NCBI GenBank assembly: GCA_028871595.1
Contig: JAGWMT010000007.1
Span: forward strand, 1-31,693
Source: Elusimicrobiota bacterium
GTDB lineage: Bacteria > Elusimicrobiota > Elusimicrobia > UBA1565 > UBA9628
DNA length: 31,693 nt
Reading direction: 5' to 3'
The notes below the pieces were generated by a model, which saw nothing but the letters and a program-made list of their open reading frames with translations, had not been told where the DNA came from and searched no databases. Positions 1-6,558 of this stretch are shown piece by piece. Each line of letters opens with the position of its first letter. Positions within the stretch are counted from its first letter, which is position 1. Both the position numbers and the translations under genes were made by a program.

Positions 1-26
1 TTAGGCCTCGTTAAAAAACAACTGAT
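1..26 (+). repeat. Left terminal inverted repeat of the IS
   Basis: This copy pairs with 1266-1291, with 18/26 identity by eye and shared blocks GTTAAA and AACTGA. It lies one base from the transposase stop codon at 27-29. Confidence 0.6.
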
Positions 27-1235
27 TCATCTGGGCTTGCGTCCTTCTGGATGAATCGTATAGTTCCAGTCGCCGTGAAATCGCTCGCGTGCGATGTTGA
101 GGCTGGACATCTGCGTGTCTGAGATCTTCGCCCCCTCGGGATAGCGGCCGGGATCGAGCTCGCAGCGTACCCGCAGTCCTGTGCGAGTACGTGTCGCCGC
201 GATTAGGTTGACGATGACCGCCAGACTCGTCAATGGCCGTCCTCTCCAGTTCTTGCTGATGAACGAGAACAGCCGGTGCTCGATCTTGTTCCACTTGCTC
301 GTCCCGGGCGGCAGGTGGCGCACTGAAATGGATAGGCCGCTCTCGGTGGCCAGCTTCTGGAGTTCCCACTTCCACAGCCGGGTTCGCGCGCCGTTGCTTC
401 CTCCGGAATCCGCCGTGATCAGCAACGTGCGCGCTCGTGGATAGACTCGCCGCCCCATCGTCCGCCACCATCGCCGTATGCTGTTGACCGCAAACGCCGC
501 CGTATCGTGGTCGATGCCGACGCTCACCCAGCCCGCGTTCCTCGTCAAGTCGTAGACGCCATACGGAATCGCCTTGCCTTTCGTCGGTATCAGAAAATCG
601 TGCACCTTCACTCGCTGAGGCTTCCCCTGTGGACGCCATTCTCGTCCACCGTTCTTGAAGTTCCCGACCAACTCCTTCTTCTTAGTATCCACCGATATCA
701 CCGGCTGCCCTGCCGACTGCTGCCGCTGTATTTCTGCGTAGATGTACTCGAACTGGGCGTTGCGGTCCGGGTGCTGCTTGCCTTCTCGGGCCTTCTGGTT
801 TGCCTGAAGACTGTACCCGGCCTGACGCAACAGCGTGCCGACCGTCGGGTAGCTGATGTCGTGGCCCATCGCCTGAAGCTGCTTGGCCAACACGCGAAGG
901 CTCTTGCATGTCCAGCGCAGCGGCGACTCGGGATCGCCCCGCGTCGCTGGCTCCACCAGCGAGTCCAGGTCTGCCGCCAAGCGCGGTTCCGTCTGCGCGT
1001 GGCTCTTTCGCCCTCCACCGGGCCGACGGCATTTCGAAGCATCCATGCGTCGGCCGCGTTTCTTGATCTCCCGCAGACCGCGCCAGATCGTCGAGACGGA
1101 CACGCCGGAAGCTTTCGCCACCCTGGCGACCCCGCCAAATCCCAGAGCGCGTGCTTCCGCCGCTACCGCCAAGCGTCGCCCGCGTTCGTTCAACGCGGGC
1201 AGCAGTGCCGCGAATTTCCGCTTGAGCGCGTCCAC
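27..1235 (-). CDS. ISAzo13-family DDE transposase
   Basis: The 402-aa product carries out transposition of the surrounding element. An N-terminal helix-turn-helix-like region (about residues 30-60, with VAKASGVSVSTIWRGLREI) is followed by a second DNA-binding-like segment around residues 105-145. An RNase H-like DDE catalytic core then shows ISVDTKKKE (first Asp), LLITADSGGSN (second Asp) and KWNKIEHRLF (Glu). These motifs and the length fit the ISAzo13 (formerly Rhodopirellula-type) family. The start is GTG at 1235; an ATG at 1239 is in another frame. No frameshift is seen, so the enzyme may be active. The family call is from recall of motifs, not from a search. Confidence 0.85.
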   Translation of the reverse strand: MDALKRKFAALLPALNERGRRLAVAAEARALGFGGVARVAKASGVSVSTIWRGLREIKKRGRRMDASKCRRPGGGRKSHAQTEPRLAADLDSLVEPATRGDPESPLRWTCKSLRVLAKQLQAMGHDISYPTVGTLLRQAGYSLQANQKAREGKQHPDRNAQFEYIYAEIQRQQSAGQPVISVDTKKKELVGNFKNGGREWRPQGKPQRVKVHDFLIPTKGKAIPYGVYDLTRNAGWVSVGIDHDTAAFAVNSIRRWWRTMGRRVYPRARTLLITADSGGSNGARTRLWKWELQKLATESGLSISVRHLPPGTSKWNKIEHRLFSFISKNWRGRPLTSLAVIVNLIAATRTRTGLRVRCELDPGRYPEGAKISDTQMSSLNIARERFHGDWNYTIHPEGRKPR

Positions 1236-1265
1236 TCATGGAGTATACCCGTTCTATCTAATCGT

Positions 1266-1291
1266 GTCAGTTATTATTTAACAGTTCCTTA
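1266..1291 (-). repeat. Right terminal inverted repeat of the IS
   Basis: Read on the minus strand it begins TAAGGAACTGTTAAAT, matching the left end of the element imperfectly. It lies about 30 bp upstream of the transposase start codon, leaving a very short leader, as is usual for compact insertion sequences. Confidence 0.6.
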
Positions 1292-1477
1292 GATCGCCTT
1301 CCCGTCGTGGGGTGTCGGGGCGTCGGGGCGACATTGTCGATATCCTACGACAAAAAATTGTGGCGCTATTCAAGAGTAGCGGCCGTTGGCGAGGCTCCCG
1401 AGTTGTGTTACGTGACGGGCGATGCGTTCGTGCTCTTGATCATGCCAGCGCCCAAGGATATTGTTCCACGCAACGCG
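1292..1477. other. Intergenic segment between the IS and the ATPase gene
   Basis: No convincing gene or terminator is visible. The short plus-strand ORF here has no recognisable homology and overlaps the ATPase end. Bases 1440-1457, just beyond the ATPase stop codon, reappear in the gene relic at 4136-4153. The relic therefore derives from a locus with the same downstream flank. Confidence 0.5.
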
Positions 1478-2659
1478 CTACACCAACGCGGTCAAAAACT
1501 TGTCCGCGCTGATGACTCGGACGCCGTCCTTGAGGTAATCCTCACCAGGCTCGCGCAAAACCTGGTAGGCCAAGGGGAGATTCAGCTTCTCCTTGAACTG
1601 AAGCAGGGATCGGGAGGCGGTCTTATCCGATGTCTTGGCCTCGACGCAGAACCAAGGCTTGCCGTCCACGGTCAGCAGGAAATCGACCTCCCGCCCTTCG
1701 ACGTCCCGGAGGAACCGCAGTTCCGTCCGGATTCCCTCGGCGTCGTGGAGATAGTGGCAGAATTTCAGCAGATGCGACGCCATCAGGTTCTCGAAGCGCG
1801 CTCCGGGATCGGACACTTCGGACCAATCCCAGAGGTAGAGCTTGGGCTCCTTGCGCAGGGCCTTGATCCGAGAGCTTTGGTGCGGGAGAATCCGGAAGTG
1901 ATAGTAGAACCTTTCCAGCACGTCCACCCAAGACGCGGCGGTCTTGTGCGCGACCATGAGGTCCTCGCGGAGCGAATTGACGGAGAGCAGGCCTCCGACT
2001 TTGCCGGGAAGGAGTTGGATCAGCGTCTCGATGCCGGAGAGGTCTCTCAGGTTCTCGATATCCCGGATGTCTTGGGTGACCAGCGCGTCCAGGCGCAGGT
2101 TGTGCCAGCGCTGGAGGGCCTTCTCCGTTCCCTTCAAAAAGATCTCGGGGAAGCCGCCGAATTTAAGAAGGCGATCGAGCGCGTCCCGTGTCTCGGTGGT
2201 CGAATCCTGGAAATGAAGAGCGCGTCCGGCATGCGCCTGCGGCGCGCCCTTTGAGATGACTTCGCGCAAGGACAGCGGATGCAGGCGGTAATGATGGTAC
2301 CGCCCCAGCAGGGAATCCCCCCCTTTCCGATAGACGTCCAGCCTCGAGCTGCCGGTGACGATGATCCTATAGCGCTCCCGGTTTTTGTCGAAGAAGCCCT
2401 TGATGAACGTCTTCCAGTGCCGGTACTTGTGGATTTCATCGAAGATGATGAGCGCCTCATCGGCCGCGAAGGTCCCCGCGAGAATCCGCTTCCTGTCTTC
2501 CCGCGCGTCCCAGTTGAGGTATTTAACGCTCTCCTTGAAACGGCCCTGGCCAAGCGTCTTGGCCAAGGTTGTTTTGCCGACCTGCCGGGGCCCTCCGAGA
2601 AAGACCATTTTCTCGCCGAGGTCGTCCAAAATCGATTTCTCTAAATAACGGAACAGCAT
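1478..2659 (-). CDS. AAA_14/DUF4143-family ATPase
   Basis: The 393-aa protein belongs to a widespread prokaryotic family of orphan ATPases with an AAA_14 N-terminal domain and a DUF4143 C-terminal domain. Their physiological role is not established. Walker A is GGPRQVGKTT at residues 22-31, Walker B is IIFDE at 71-75, and a sensor-like IIVTGSSRLD lies near 99-108. Near residues 315-350 the sequence shows a restriction-endonuclease-like pattern (REVDFLL, then VEAKT), typical of the DUF4143 end. The start ATG at 2659 is preceded at good spacing by GGAGG. The gene appears intact. Such genes are often mobile, and a mosaic relic of a relative lies at about 4136-4240, on the same strand. Confidence 0.88.
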   Translation of the reverse strand: MLFRYLEKSILDDLGEKMVFLGGPRQVGKTTLAKTLGQGRFKESVKYLNWDAREDRKRILAGTFAADEALIIFDEIHKYRHWKTFIKGFFDKNRERYRIIVTGSSRLDVYRKGGDSLLGRYHHYRLHPLSLREVISKGAPQAHAGRALHFQDSTTETRDALDRLLKFGGFPEIFLKGTEKALQRWHNLRLDALVTQDIRDIENLRDLSGIETLIQLLPGKVGGLLSVNSLREDLMVAHKTAASWVDVLERFYYHFRILPHQSSRIKALRKEPKLYLWDWSEVSDPGARFENLMASHLLKFCHYLHDAEGIRTELRFLRDVEGREVDFLLTVDGKPWFCVEAKTSDKTASRSLLQFKEKLNLPLAYQVLREPGEDYLKDGVRVISADKFLTALV

Positions 2660-2671
2660 TCAACCTCCGAT

Positions 2672-2706
2672 AAATTCTACCATGGTATAAAATAATGGCA
2701 ATTATA
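2672..2706 (-). promoter_or_regulatory. Candidate promoter of the ATPase gene
   Basis: This AT-rich stretch lies in GC-rich surroundings just upstream of the ATPase. It contains TATAAT (minus strand, 2706-2701) and an alternative TTGCCA/TAGAAT pair with about 16 bp spacing nearer the gene. A 10-bp palindrome (TACCATGGTA, 2679-2688) lies between them and could be an operator. The choice between the two -10 elements cannot be made by eye. Confidence 0.35.
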
Positions 2707-2792
2707 TTCTACCCGTATGGGAAATGCCCGCAGGGCGGCCATGCCGGAATCAGGCCGAGCGAGCGCCGGCGAGAAATCGGAGCCCGAGGGAC

Positions 2793-2813
2793 TGGTGTCC
2801 ATATGGTGTCCAT
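2793..2813 (+). repeat. Short tandem direct repeat TGGTGTCCAT
   Basis: Two copies of TGGTGTCCAT (2793-2802 and 2804-2813) are separated by one base. They lie at the start of a possible integrase remnant and near a half tRNA gene, so they may belong to an old attachment region. That reading is inference. Confidence 0.4.
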
Positions 2814-2935
2814 CGCGCGTCAAAATCCAGCAAAACGGGTAAAGTCCCGTCGAAACGGCAAGTCTGGATTTCCGACGAGGAATCAAGGACAATCCGACTC
2901 TGGCGCAAGAGCGCCGAAACGCGCAAAAAGACCTT
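2802..2935 (+). pseudogene. Possible decayed N-terminus of a tyrosine recombinase
   Basis: On the plus strand a frame opens with MVSIARQNPAKRV. After an apparent frame change another frame continues with SDEESRTIRLWRKSAETRKK. The order (a 'M-x-SI' start, then 'RTIRLGK…AET'-like residues) recalls the N-terminus of phage-type integrases known in high-GC bacteria. No catalytic domain follows, because the frame runs straight into the half tRNA gene. The similarity is recalled, weak and frame-broken, so this is a tentative call. Confidence 0.25.
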
Positions 2936-2937
2936 TT

Positions 2938-2980
2938 TCCCCTTAGGACGGAGTAGCTCTATCCATTGAGCTGTCGAGGC
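2938..2980 (-). pseudogene. 5' half of a tRNA-Arg(CCU) gene
   Basis: The minus strand reads as a tRNA from the acceptor strand (GCCTCGA) through a D-arm (AGCTC-AATGGATA-GAGCT) to an anticodon arm with loop GTCCTAA (anticodon CCT) closed by a CC/GG stem. No T-arm with GTTCGA or 3' acceptor strand follows within the next 200 bases. The sequence diverges immediately after the anticodon stem. The pattern resembles the tRNA-Arg(CCU) 5' half common in bacteria. It could be left over from integration or excision of an element that used this tRNA as a target. Confidence 0.5.
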
Positions 2981-2989
2981 GCGGCGCTG

Positions 2990-2995
2990 ATTATA
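2990..2995 (-). promoter_or_regulatory. -10 element upstream of the half tRNA
   Basis: TATAAT on the minus strand lies about 10 bases upstream of the tRNA-like 5' end, the position expected for a tRNA promoter. The -35 region is weak (GGTACA at 17-bp spacing). It supports the view that a real tRNA gene once stood here. Confidence 0.4.
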
Positions 2996-3070
2996 CAACA
3001 ACAATCCGCGAGTGTACCGCGGTCGCGACATTGAATTTCCGGAGCGGCGGCGCGGTCGTCGTTGAGAAGC

Positions 3071-3169
3071 CACCCCCTCCAAAGCGAAGTCGAGACGCTC
3101 GGCGACCGCCCGGCTCTTGGCATTCGAAGCGTTGCAATGGGTGCCGACCCGCTTCGCGTCAAGGTAGGC
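3071..3169 (-). pseudogene. Fragment of a GNAT (RimL-like) acetyltransferase
   Basis: The minus strand translates to AKRVGTHCNASNAKSRAVAE followed by RLDFALEGV. This matches the acetyl-CoA-binding end of RimL-type GNAT enzymes, where 'N-x-x-SRAVAE-R-L-G-F-x-x-EG' is characteristic. Only about 33 residues remain. The N-terminal half is absent, replaced upstream by a P-type ATPase tail, and the reading frame runs on into the tRNA promoter without a normal end. Confidence 0.5.
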
Positions 3170-3189
3170 GGCGGGCACGGACTGGAAGC

Positions 3190-3316
3190 TCACGCCCCGC
3201 GATAGGCCTCGCGTTGCTTCATCTCGGCGGCCATGCGTTCCACAAGACGATTCGACGCAGCTGCAACGCGTTGATGATGACCGAGACCGCGCTCATGCTC
3301 ATGGCCGCGCCGCCCT
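3190..3316 (-). pseudogene. C-terminal relic of a metal-transporting P1B-type ATPase
   Basis: Immediately after the phosphatase stop codon the minus strand reads GGAAMSMSAVSVIINALQLR. This is the last transmembrane helix signature of CopA-like metal ATPases ('AAMSMSSVSVVxNALRLR'). The remainder (LVERMAAEMKQREAYRGA, then a stop at 3190) is in another frame, so at least one frameshift separates them. Nothing of the catalytic part survives. It must be a leftover of a deleted copper or heavy-metal efflux gene. Confidence 0.55.
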
Positions 3317-3318
3317 TC

Positions 3319-4041
3319 TCAGTACCTCGCCTGGTAGCCGGTCTCCCATTGCCCGTAAAGCGGATTCGGCAGCACGAAGCGCGTCGTTCCCCAGGACGTA
3401 TCGCTTTCAACCTCGTCACCCAGGTGCTTGGCCGCATCGCCATAGAGTTCGACGTGGTCGCGCACGCTATCGCCGAAAGTCGCGAGGATCTTGCGCGGTC
3501 CCAACGTCTTGCAGCGCGGGGAGCCCTCCTCGACGCAGCCGCGGCGGATATCTTTGGTATCTTTGGCGTCCAGTTTCAAAAGTAGGCCGTCTCCATCCTT
3601 GTAAAGGCCGAGCGCTCTCATGTTCTCGCGCGTCGGCTCTTCCTGAGAAGACGGCCGGTCGGTGATATAAACGATTTCCCCTCCAGCAGCGCGCACGCGG
3701 TCGAGGAATTCGCGTGTTCCGGGCAACGCTTTGGCGGCCTTCTTTTCGACCCACAGGTCCCACTCTTGCCCGCTCATCGGCGCGCCGCGGCGGCGCAGGT
3801 CGGCGACGAACTCCGAATTGTCGAGAACCGTCTCGTCCGCGTCGAGGATGATGGCCCACGGAGTCTTAATCGCGGCGATTTTTCTGGAGAGCACAACCCA
3901 CGCATCACGATAGATTTGTTCGCACAAAGCGGCGTGCTCGACCGATCGCGCGTATTGGACCTCGCGCGGGACCGCCGCAAAGACGCAAGGATTCAGGACG
4001 CCTATGCAAGCCAAGGCTAGAAGAAGTCGTTTGTCACTCAT
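3319..4041 (-). CDS. HAD-superfamily acid phosphatase, class B / lipoprotein e(P4)-like
   Basis: This 240-aa protein is an exported phosphatase or 5'-nucleotidase of the HAD IIIB (e(P4)) group, hydrolysing phosphomonoesters outside the cytoplasm. A hydrophobic signal sequence covers about residues 4-22; Cys19 is not in a convincing lipobox. Motif I is DADETVLD (D67, D69), motif II ITDR (T127, D128), motif III probably K184 (GPRK), and motif IV GDSVRDH (D191, D195). The C-terminal PNPLYGQWE element is typical of the family. The start ATG at 4041 lacks a good ribosome-binding site, but a short leader ORF with a strong one ends three bases upstream. The gene is intact although its surroundings are decayed. 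Confidence 0.88.
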   Translation of the reverse strand: MSDKRLLLALACIGVLNPCVFAAVPREVQYARSVEHAALCEQIYRDAWVVLSRKIAAIKTPWAIILDADETVLDNSEFVADLRRRGAPMSGQEWDLWVEKKAAKALPGTREFLDRVRAAGGEIVYITDRPSSQEEPTRENMRALGLYKDGDGLLLKLDAKDTKDIRRGCVEEGSPRCKTLGPRKILATFGDSVRDHVELYGDAAKHLGDEVESDTSWGTTRFVLPNPLYGQWETGYQARY

Positions 4042-4044
4042 GAT

Positions 4045-4089
4045 TTATGTGGTAGGCGGTTTCCCGCCGGCGATGGCCCCATTCAACAT
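4045..4089 (-). CDS. 14-codon leader ORF upstream of the phosphatase
   Basis: It encodes MLNGAIAGGKPPTT. Its ATG at 4089 is preceded at 5-nt spacing by GAGGAG, a much better ribosome-binding site than that of the phosphatase. Its TAA ends three bases before the phosphatase ATG, so re-initiation could translate the phosphatase. No attenuator-like hairpin or codon run is obvious. It may also be a chance ORF. Confidence 0.35.
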   Translation of the reverse strand: MLNGAIAGGKPPTT

Positions 4090-4135
4090 GATTTCTCCTC
4101 GGAAATCAACGAATCGTCGTGGAAGATGCGGGGTT

Positions 4136-4240
4136 CATGCCAGCGCCCAAGGCTTGCCGTCCACGGTGACGTCCCGGGGGAACCGCAGCTCCGTCCGGAT
4201 CGGACACTTCGGACCTATTCCGGAGGTTGTCGATGTGCTG
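4136..4240 (-). pseudogene. Mosaic relic of an AAA_14/DUF4143 ATPase gene
   Basis: Short blocks match the gene at 1478-2659 and its downstream flank, in the same order and strand. 4136-4153 equals 1440-1457; 4147-4167 equals 1652-1672; 4168-4200 matches 1700-1732 with two differences; 4197-4227 matches 1806-1836 with a few differences. A further block around 4225-4235 (IDNLR) resembles the segment near 2050. Adjacent blocks share a few bases at several joints (CCAAGG, GGAT), suggesting internal deletions through short homologies. Differences within blocks show it came from a related gene, not a recent copy. Confidence 0.75.
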
Positions 4241-4299
4241 CTTCCCTGATCCGCGCCAGGCTCGATTGGCTTTCGAGAACTCGGAGCCGTCGCGGGTTT

Positions 4300-4935
4300 T
4301 CAAGCGGAGGTTCGGCGCTTCTCGCGCCAATAGACGTAGACCCCGGCCGCGGAGAAGGCCATGATGAGGCAGCCGAGGATCTGGACGGCGCGGCCGATCC
4401 CCTCGTCGTGGATCAGGAGACCGACGGTCTCCAGCAGATAGGTCCAGTCGTGCACGCCGCCCGCGACGAGGTCGAGACGCTGGGCGCGCGCGTCGGCGAC
4501 GTAGCGGCCGATGCCGAGGAAGTTCTGGCCGAACCACCACAGCGCGCCGCTGGCCGAGGCGCGCTCGCCGCGCCGGTAAAAGTGCCAGGCCGCCGCCGCC
4601 GGCAGCAGCAGCTGCATCGCGGTCCCCCCGCAGACCATGATGAAGCGGTTGCCGAGCAGGCCGAAGACGATGTGTCCGCCCTCGTGGAACGCGAGGTTGA
4701 CGAAGTCGAGAAACCACAGCGCGTTCATCACCCGCGCGCGAAAGGGAACGAGCATCGCGAATAAAGCGAGCGCCACGGCGATCACCCGCGGCGTCCAGCC
4801 GCGCGCGACGGCTTCGACTCGCTCCGCCACGGCGGGGGGCGCGGCGGCCGGTGGCTCCTTACGCAGGATCTCGGAGCAGACCCCGCAGAAGGAGGCTTGG
4901 TCGTCGACGGGATTGCGGCATTTGGGGCAGTTCAC
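4300..4935 (-). CDS. Zinc-ribbon integral membrane protein with HEGGH motif (M50-like)
   Basis: The 211-aa protein begins with a double-cysteine zinc ribbon (C3, C6, C17, C20). A Pro/Ala-rich linker and about four or five hydrophobic helices follow, from residue 50 to 203. HEGGH at residues 84-88 sits within a hydrophobic segment, as in site-2 (M50) metalloproteases, and a conserved-looking HDW lies at 162-164. The predicted role is a membrane metalloprotease or a degenerate relative. Substrate and true family are unknown. The GTG start at 4935 overlaps the preceding PorV-like gene by four bases (GTGA), implying translational coupling. It is the last gene of the operon. I see no clear terminator after it; sequence passes into the DUF4143 relic. 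Confidence 0.7.
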   Translation of the reverse strand: MNCPKCRNPVDDQASFCGVCSEILRKEPPAAAPPAVAERVEAVARGWTPRVIAVALALFAMLVPFRARVMNALWFLDFVNLAFHEGGHIVFGLLGNRFIMVCGGTAMQLLLPAAAAWHFYRRGERASASGALWWFGQNFLGIGRYVADARAQRLDLVAGGVHDWTYLLETVGLLIHDEGIGRAVQILGCLIMAFSAAGVYVYWREKRRTSA

Positions 4936-5822
4936 CAGCGTGCGCCGAGCGTGAATCGGTGGGTCGATCCGAGCTCGCCCATGGGCACGGCGGCATAGTC
5001 GATGGTCCAGCGCGCCGAGCGAAGGCCGATGCCGAGCGTCAGGCCGCGCGCGGCGTCGAAGCCCGACCCGCCCGTGGTCGCCGTCTGCGTCGTGTAGCCC
5101 GCGCGCAGGAACACGCCCTTGATCGCCTGGTACTCCCCGCCGAAGCCCGCGTCGTTGCCCGCGCCGCGGGGGCCGTTGGTCCACTCGGCAGCCAGCGCGT
5201 GGCCGCCCGCGAACGCGTAGGCCGCGCCGAAGGCCAGCCTCAACGGCAGGTCGTTGCGCTGATTGTCGTACTTCATCCCCGGACCCGCGTTGCGCAGCGC
5301 CGCTCCCAGCACGACCGGTCCCAGCGCCTTGCGCGCGCCGAGGTCGAGGGCGACCGTCTCGGCCTGGGCCGAACCGATGTGGGATTGGATGTACTTCGCC
5401 GTCGCGCCGAGGTCGGCCCACTCGGTCTTGCGTCCGTAGCCGAGGCTCAGCGCCGCGTCGGACGCCTGGAAGCCGCCGGTGGGGTGGCCCTGCGCGTCGC
5501 GTCCTTCCAACGCGGACTGGCTCAGGTAGGTCGCCCCGGCCGCGAAGGTGCCGAGTTCGGTCGGCTGTGCATAGGCCAAGAAGTCGTGCCGGACGCTTTG
5601 GCTGAGCTCCGCGTGGCTGGCGGTGACCTCCCGTTTCTCCAAGCCGGCCAGCCCCGCCGGGTTCCAGTACAGCGCGCTCGCGTCGTTGGCCAGCGCGGTC
5701 CCCGTGCCGCCCACGCCGAGATAGCGGGCTCCCGCGCCGATAGTGAGGAATGACGCGGTTTCGACCGCCCCGGCGGCTGGGGTGAGCAGCGCGAGCGTGA
5801 CGGCGAGGATGATCTTATTCAT
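4932..5822 (-). CDS. PorV/PorQ (UPF0164)-type outer-membrane beta-barrel protein
   Basis: The 296-aa product begins with a Sec signal peptide (about residues 1-19, MNKIILAVTLALLTPAAGA). It continues with the family signature FLTIGAGARYLGVGG...NDASALYWNPAGLAGL. The rest is alternating strands rich in Gly, Ala and aromatic residues, ending RFTLGARW with the terminal aromatic residue expected of barrel proteins. PorV-type proteins in Bacteroidota act in type IX secretion, carrying C-terminal-signal cargo across the outer membrane. The protein encoded just upstream ends in such a sorting-like domain, so the pair is functionally suggestive. The ATG at 5822 lies only a few bases after the 3' end of a group II intron and has no strong ribosome-binding site in the unspliced RNA. 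Confidence 0.82.
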   Translation of the reverse strand: MNKIILAVTLALLTPAAGAVETASFLTIGAGARYLGVGGTGTALANDASALYWNPAGLAGLEKREVTASHAELSQSVRHDFLAYAQPTELGTFAAGATYLSQSALEGRDAQGHPTGGFQASDAALSLGYGRKTEWADLGATAKYIQSHIGSAQAETVALDLGARKALGPVVLGAALRNAGPGMKYDNQRNDLPLRLAFGAAYAFAGGHALAAEWTNGPRGAGNDAGFGGEYQAIKGVFLRAGYTTQTATTGGSGFDAARGLTLGIGLRSARWTIDYAAVPMGELGSTHRFTLGARW

Positions 5823-5885
5823 CACAGAGTAGGCCGCTGGCGCGCCTCGGGATCTATTCCCGCACGTTTCCAGCGGCCCCTCATC

Positions 5886-5918
5886 GAACCGTGCGTGAAG
5901 TTTTACCTCACACGGCTC
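5886..5918 (-). ncRNA. Group II intron domain V
   Basis: This 33-nt hairpin has the lower stem GAGCCGTG paired with CACGGTTC, including the expected G-U in the AGC triad. It has a CG bulge on the 3' side, an upper stem and an A-rich terminal loop. It matches the most conserved part of group II introns in size, order and position before domain VI. Confidence 0.85.
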
Positions 5919-6324
5919 TCCGATGGCGATTCGCCACAAGCCCTTCAGCAGGACCAACGGCCCCGCCTTGCTCTCGTGGTAGAGCTTACGTTGAGACTGC
6001 TGAATACGACCGAGGGTTAATAGCCTCAAGGGCAATCCCCCATCCTTCGTCTCAAGTTCAGCGCCGCCAAAGTCGAGGCCCTTCGCTCCCGCCGAGTTAT
6101 GCTGTCTCGGCGATCAACACTACTATGGCCTCGTCTGACTCCCTCTCGACTCCCTGCCCCTTTCGGCGTTGCCTTATAGGGCTGGTCCTGTCCACCTCGA
6201 ACTTCGAGGTAGGCCGAGGAGGGCCTCCCATGTTGCTCGACTTCCTGTCCCTGCGTGCAGCTCCGTGGACCCCGAAGGAAGCGGTCGCCCTGCCCTGATC
6301 CGATGAGCGTCCGCTGATGGCTTC

Positions 6325-6341
6325 CCCGATCAAATAACGGG
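6325..6341 (-). ncRNA. EBS1 guide hairpin of the intron
   Basis: The minus strand forms CCCG-loop-CGGG with the loop TTATTTGAT. TTATTTGATC pairs with GATCAAGTAA (6568-6559), the last ten bases before the intron, through nine Watson-Crick pairs and one G-U. A second hairpin just 5' of it (CCTC...GAGG, about 6348-6369) carries CCCAA, which can pair with TTGGG at 6575-6571 (candidate EBS2/IBS2). Confidence 0.75.
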
Positions 6342-6558
6342 TCGCCTTCCTCAGCTTTGGGTTTACGAGGCTCCGATTGGATTCCTTTGTAGTACAGCCC
6401 GCAGGTTCGCGTCCCGCCCTTTGACAGACGGTTTGTCGGACCGCTTATCCCGTCCAGGTTTCCCCAGGCGAGACGGCCCCTCGCTACGCGGCTGATCAGG
6501 TTTTGCCGCGGCTGGTACGTTTCAACCAGTAAGGCGAGTCGAGTGTTATTCATGGCAC

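Larger units (their letters stand above)
1..1291 (-). mobile_element. ISAzo13-type insertion sequence with imperfect terminal inverted repeats
   Basis: One transposase gene is flanked by imperfect inverted repeats. Bases 1-26 and the reverse complement of 1266-1291 agree at about 18 of 26 positions, sharing the blocks GTTAAA and AACTGA. The outermost two or three bases of each end are uncertain. The element starts at the first base of the window, so the left flank and any target-site duplication cannot be seen. This suggests the contig may break at a repeated element. The transposase reads leftward, like the other genes here. Confidence 0.75.
5829..6558 (-). ncRNA. ORF-less group II intron ribozyme
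   Basis: About 730 nt lie between a stop codon and a start codon. The 5' end, GTGCC at 6558, follows directly after the TAA of the upstream gene. Domain V is at 5886-5918: lower stem GAGCCGTG/CACGGTTC with the AGC triad, a 2-nt CG bulge, a short upper stem and an A-rich loop. Domain VI follows (stem GGCCGCTGG/CCAGCGGCC), with the 3' end near CCTAC at 5829-5833. A hairpin loop about 221 nt in (6325-6341) can pair over 10 positions with the last 10 bases of the 5' exon (EBS1/IBS1). No reverse transcriptase is encoded, so mobility would need one in trans. The fifth base is C instead of the usual G. Confidence 0.85.

Noticed and set aside
1307..2254. 315-codon plus-strand ORF opposite the DUF4143 ATPase
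   Set aside because: It is antisense to an intact gene with Walker motifs and a good ribosome-binding site, and it has no recognisable domain.
4106..4717. 203-codon minus-strand ORF at the end of the operon
   Set aside because: It joins an out-of-frame shadow of the HEGGH protein gene to the DUF4143 relic. The IDNLR and SEVSDP residues come from the relic, not from a functional gene.
6026..6553. 175-codon minus-strand ORF between the OmpL47 giant and the PorV-like gene
   Set aside because: It lies entirely inside the group II intron. Its residues show no protein family, and the sequence is explained by ribozyme structure.
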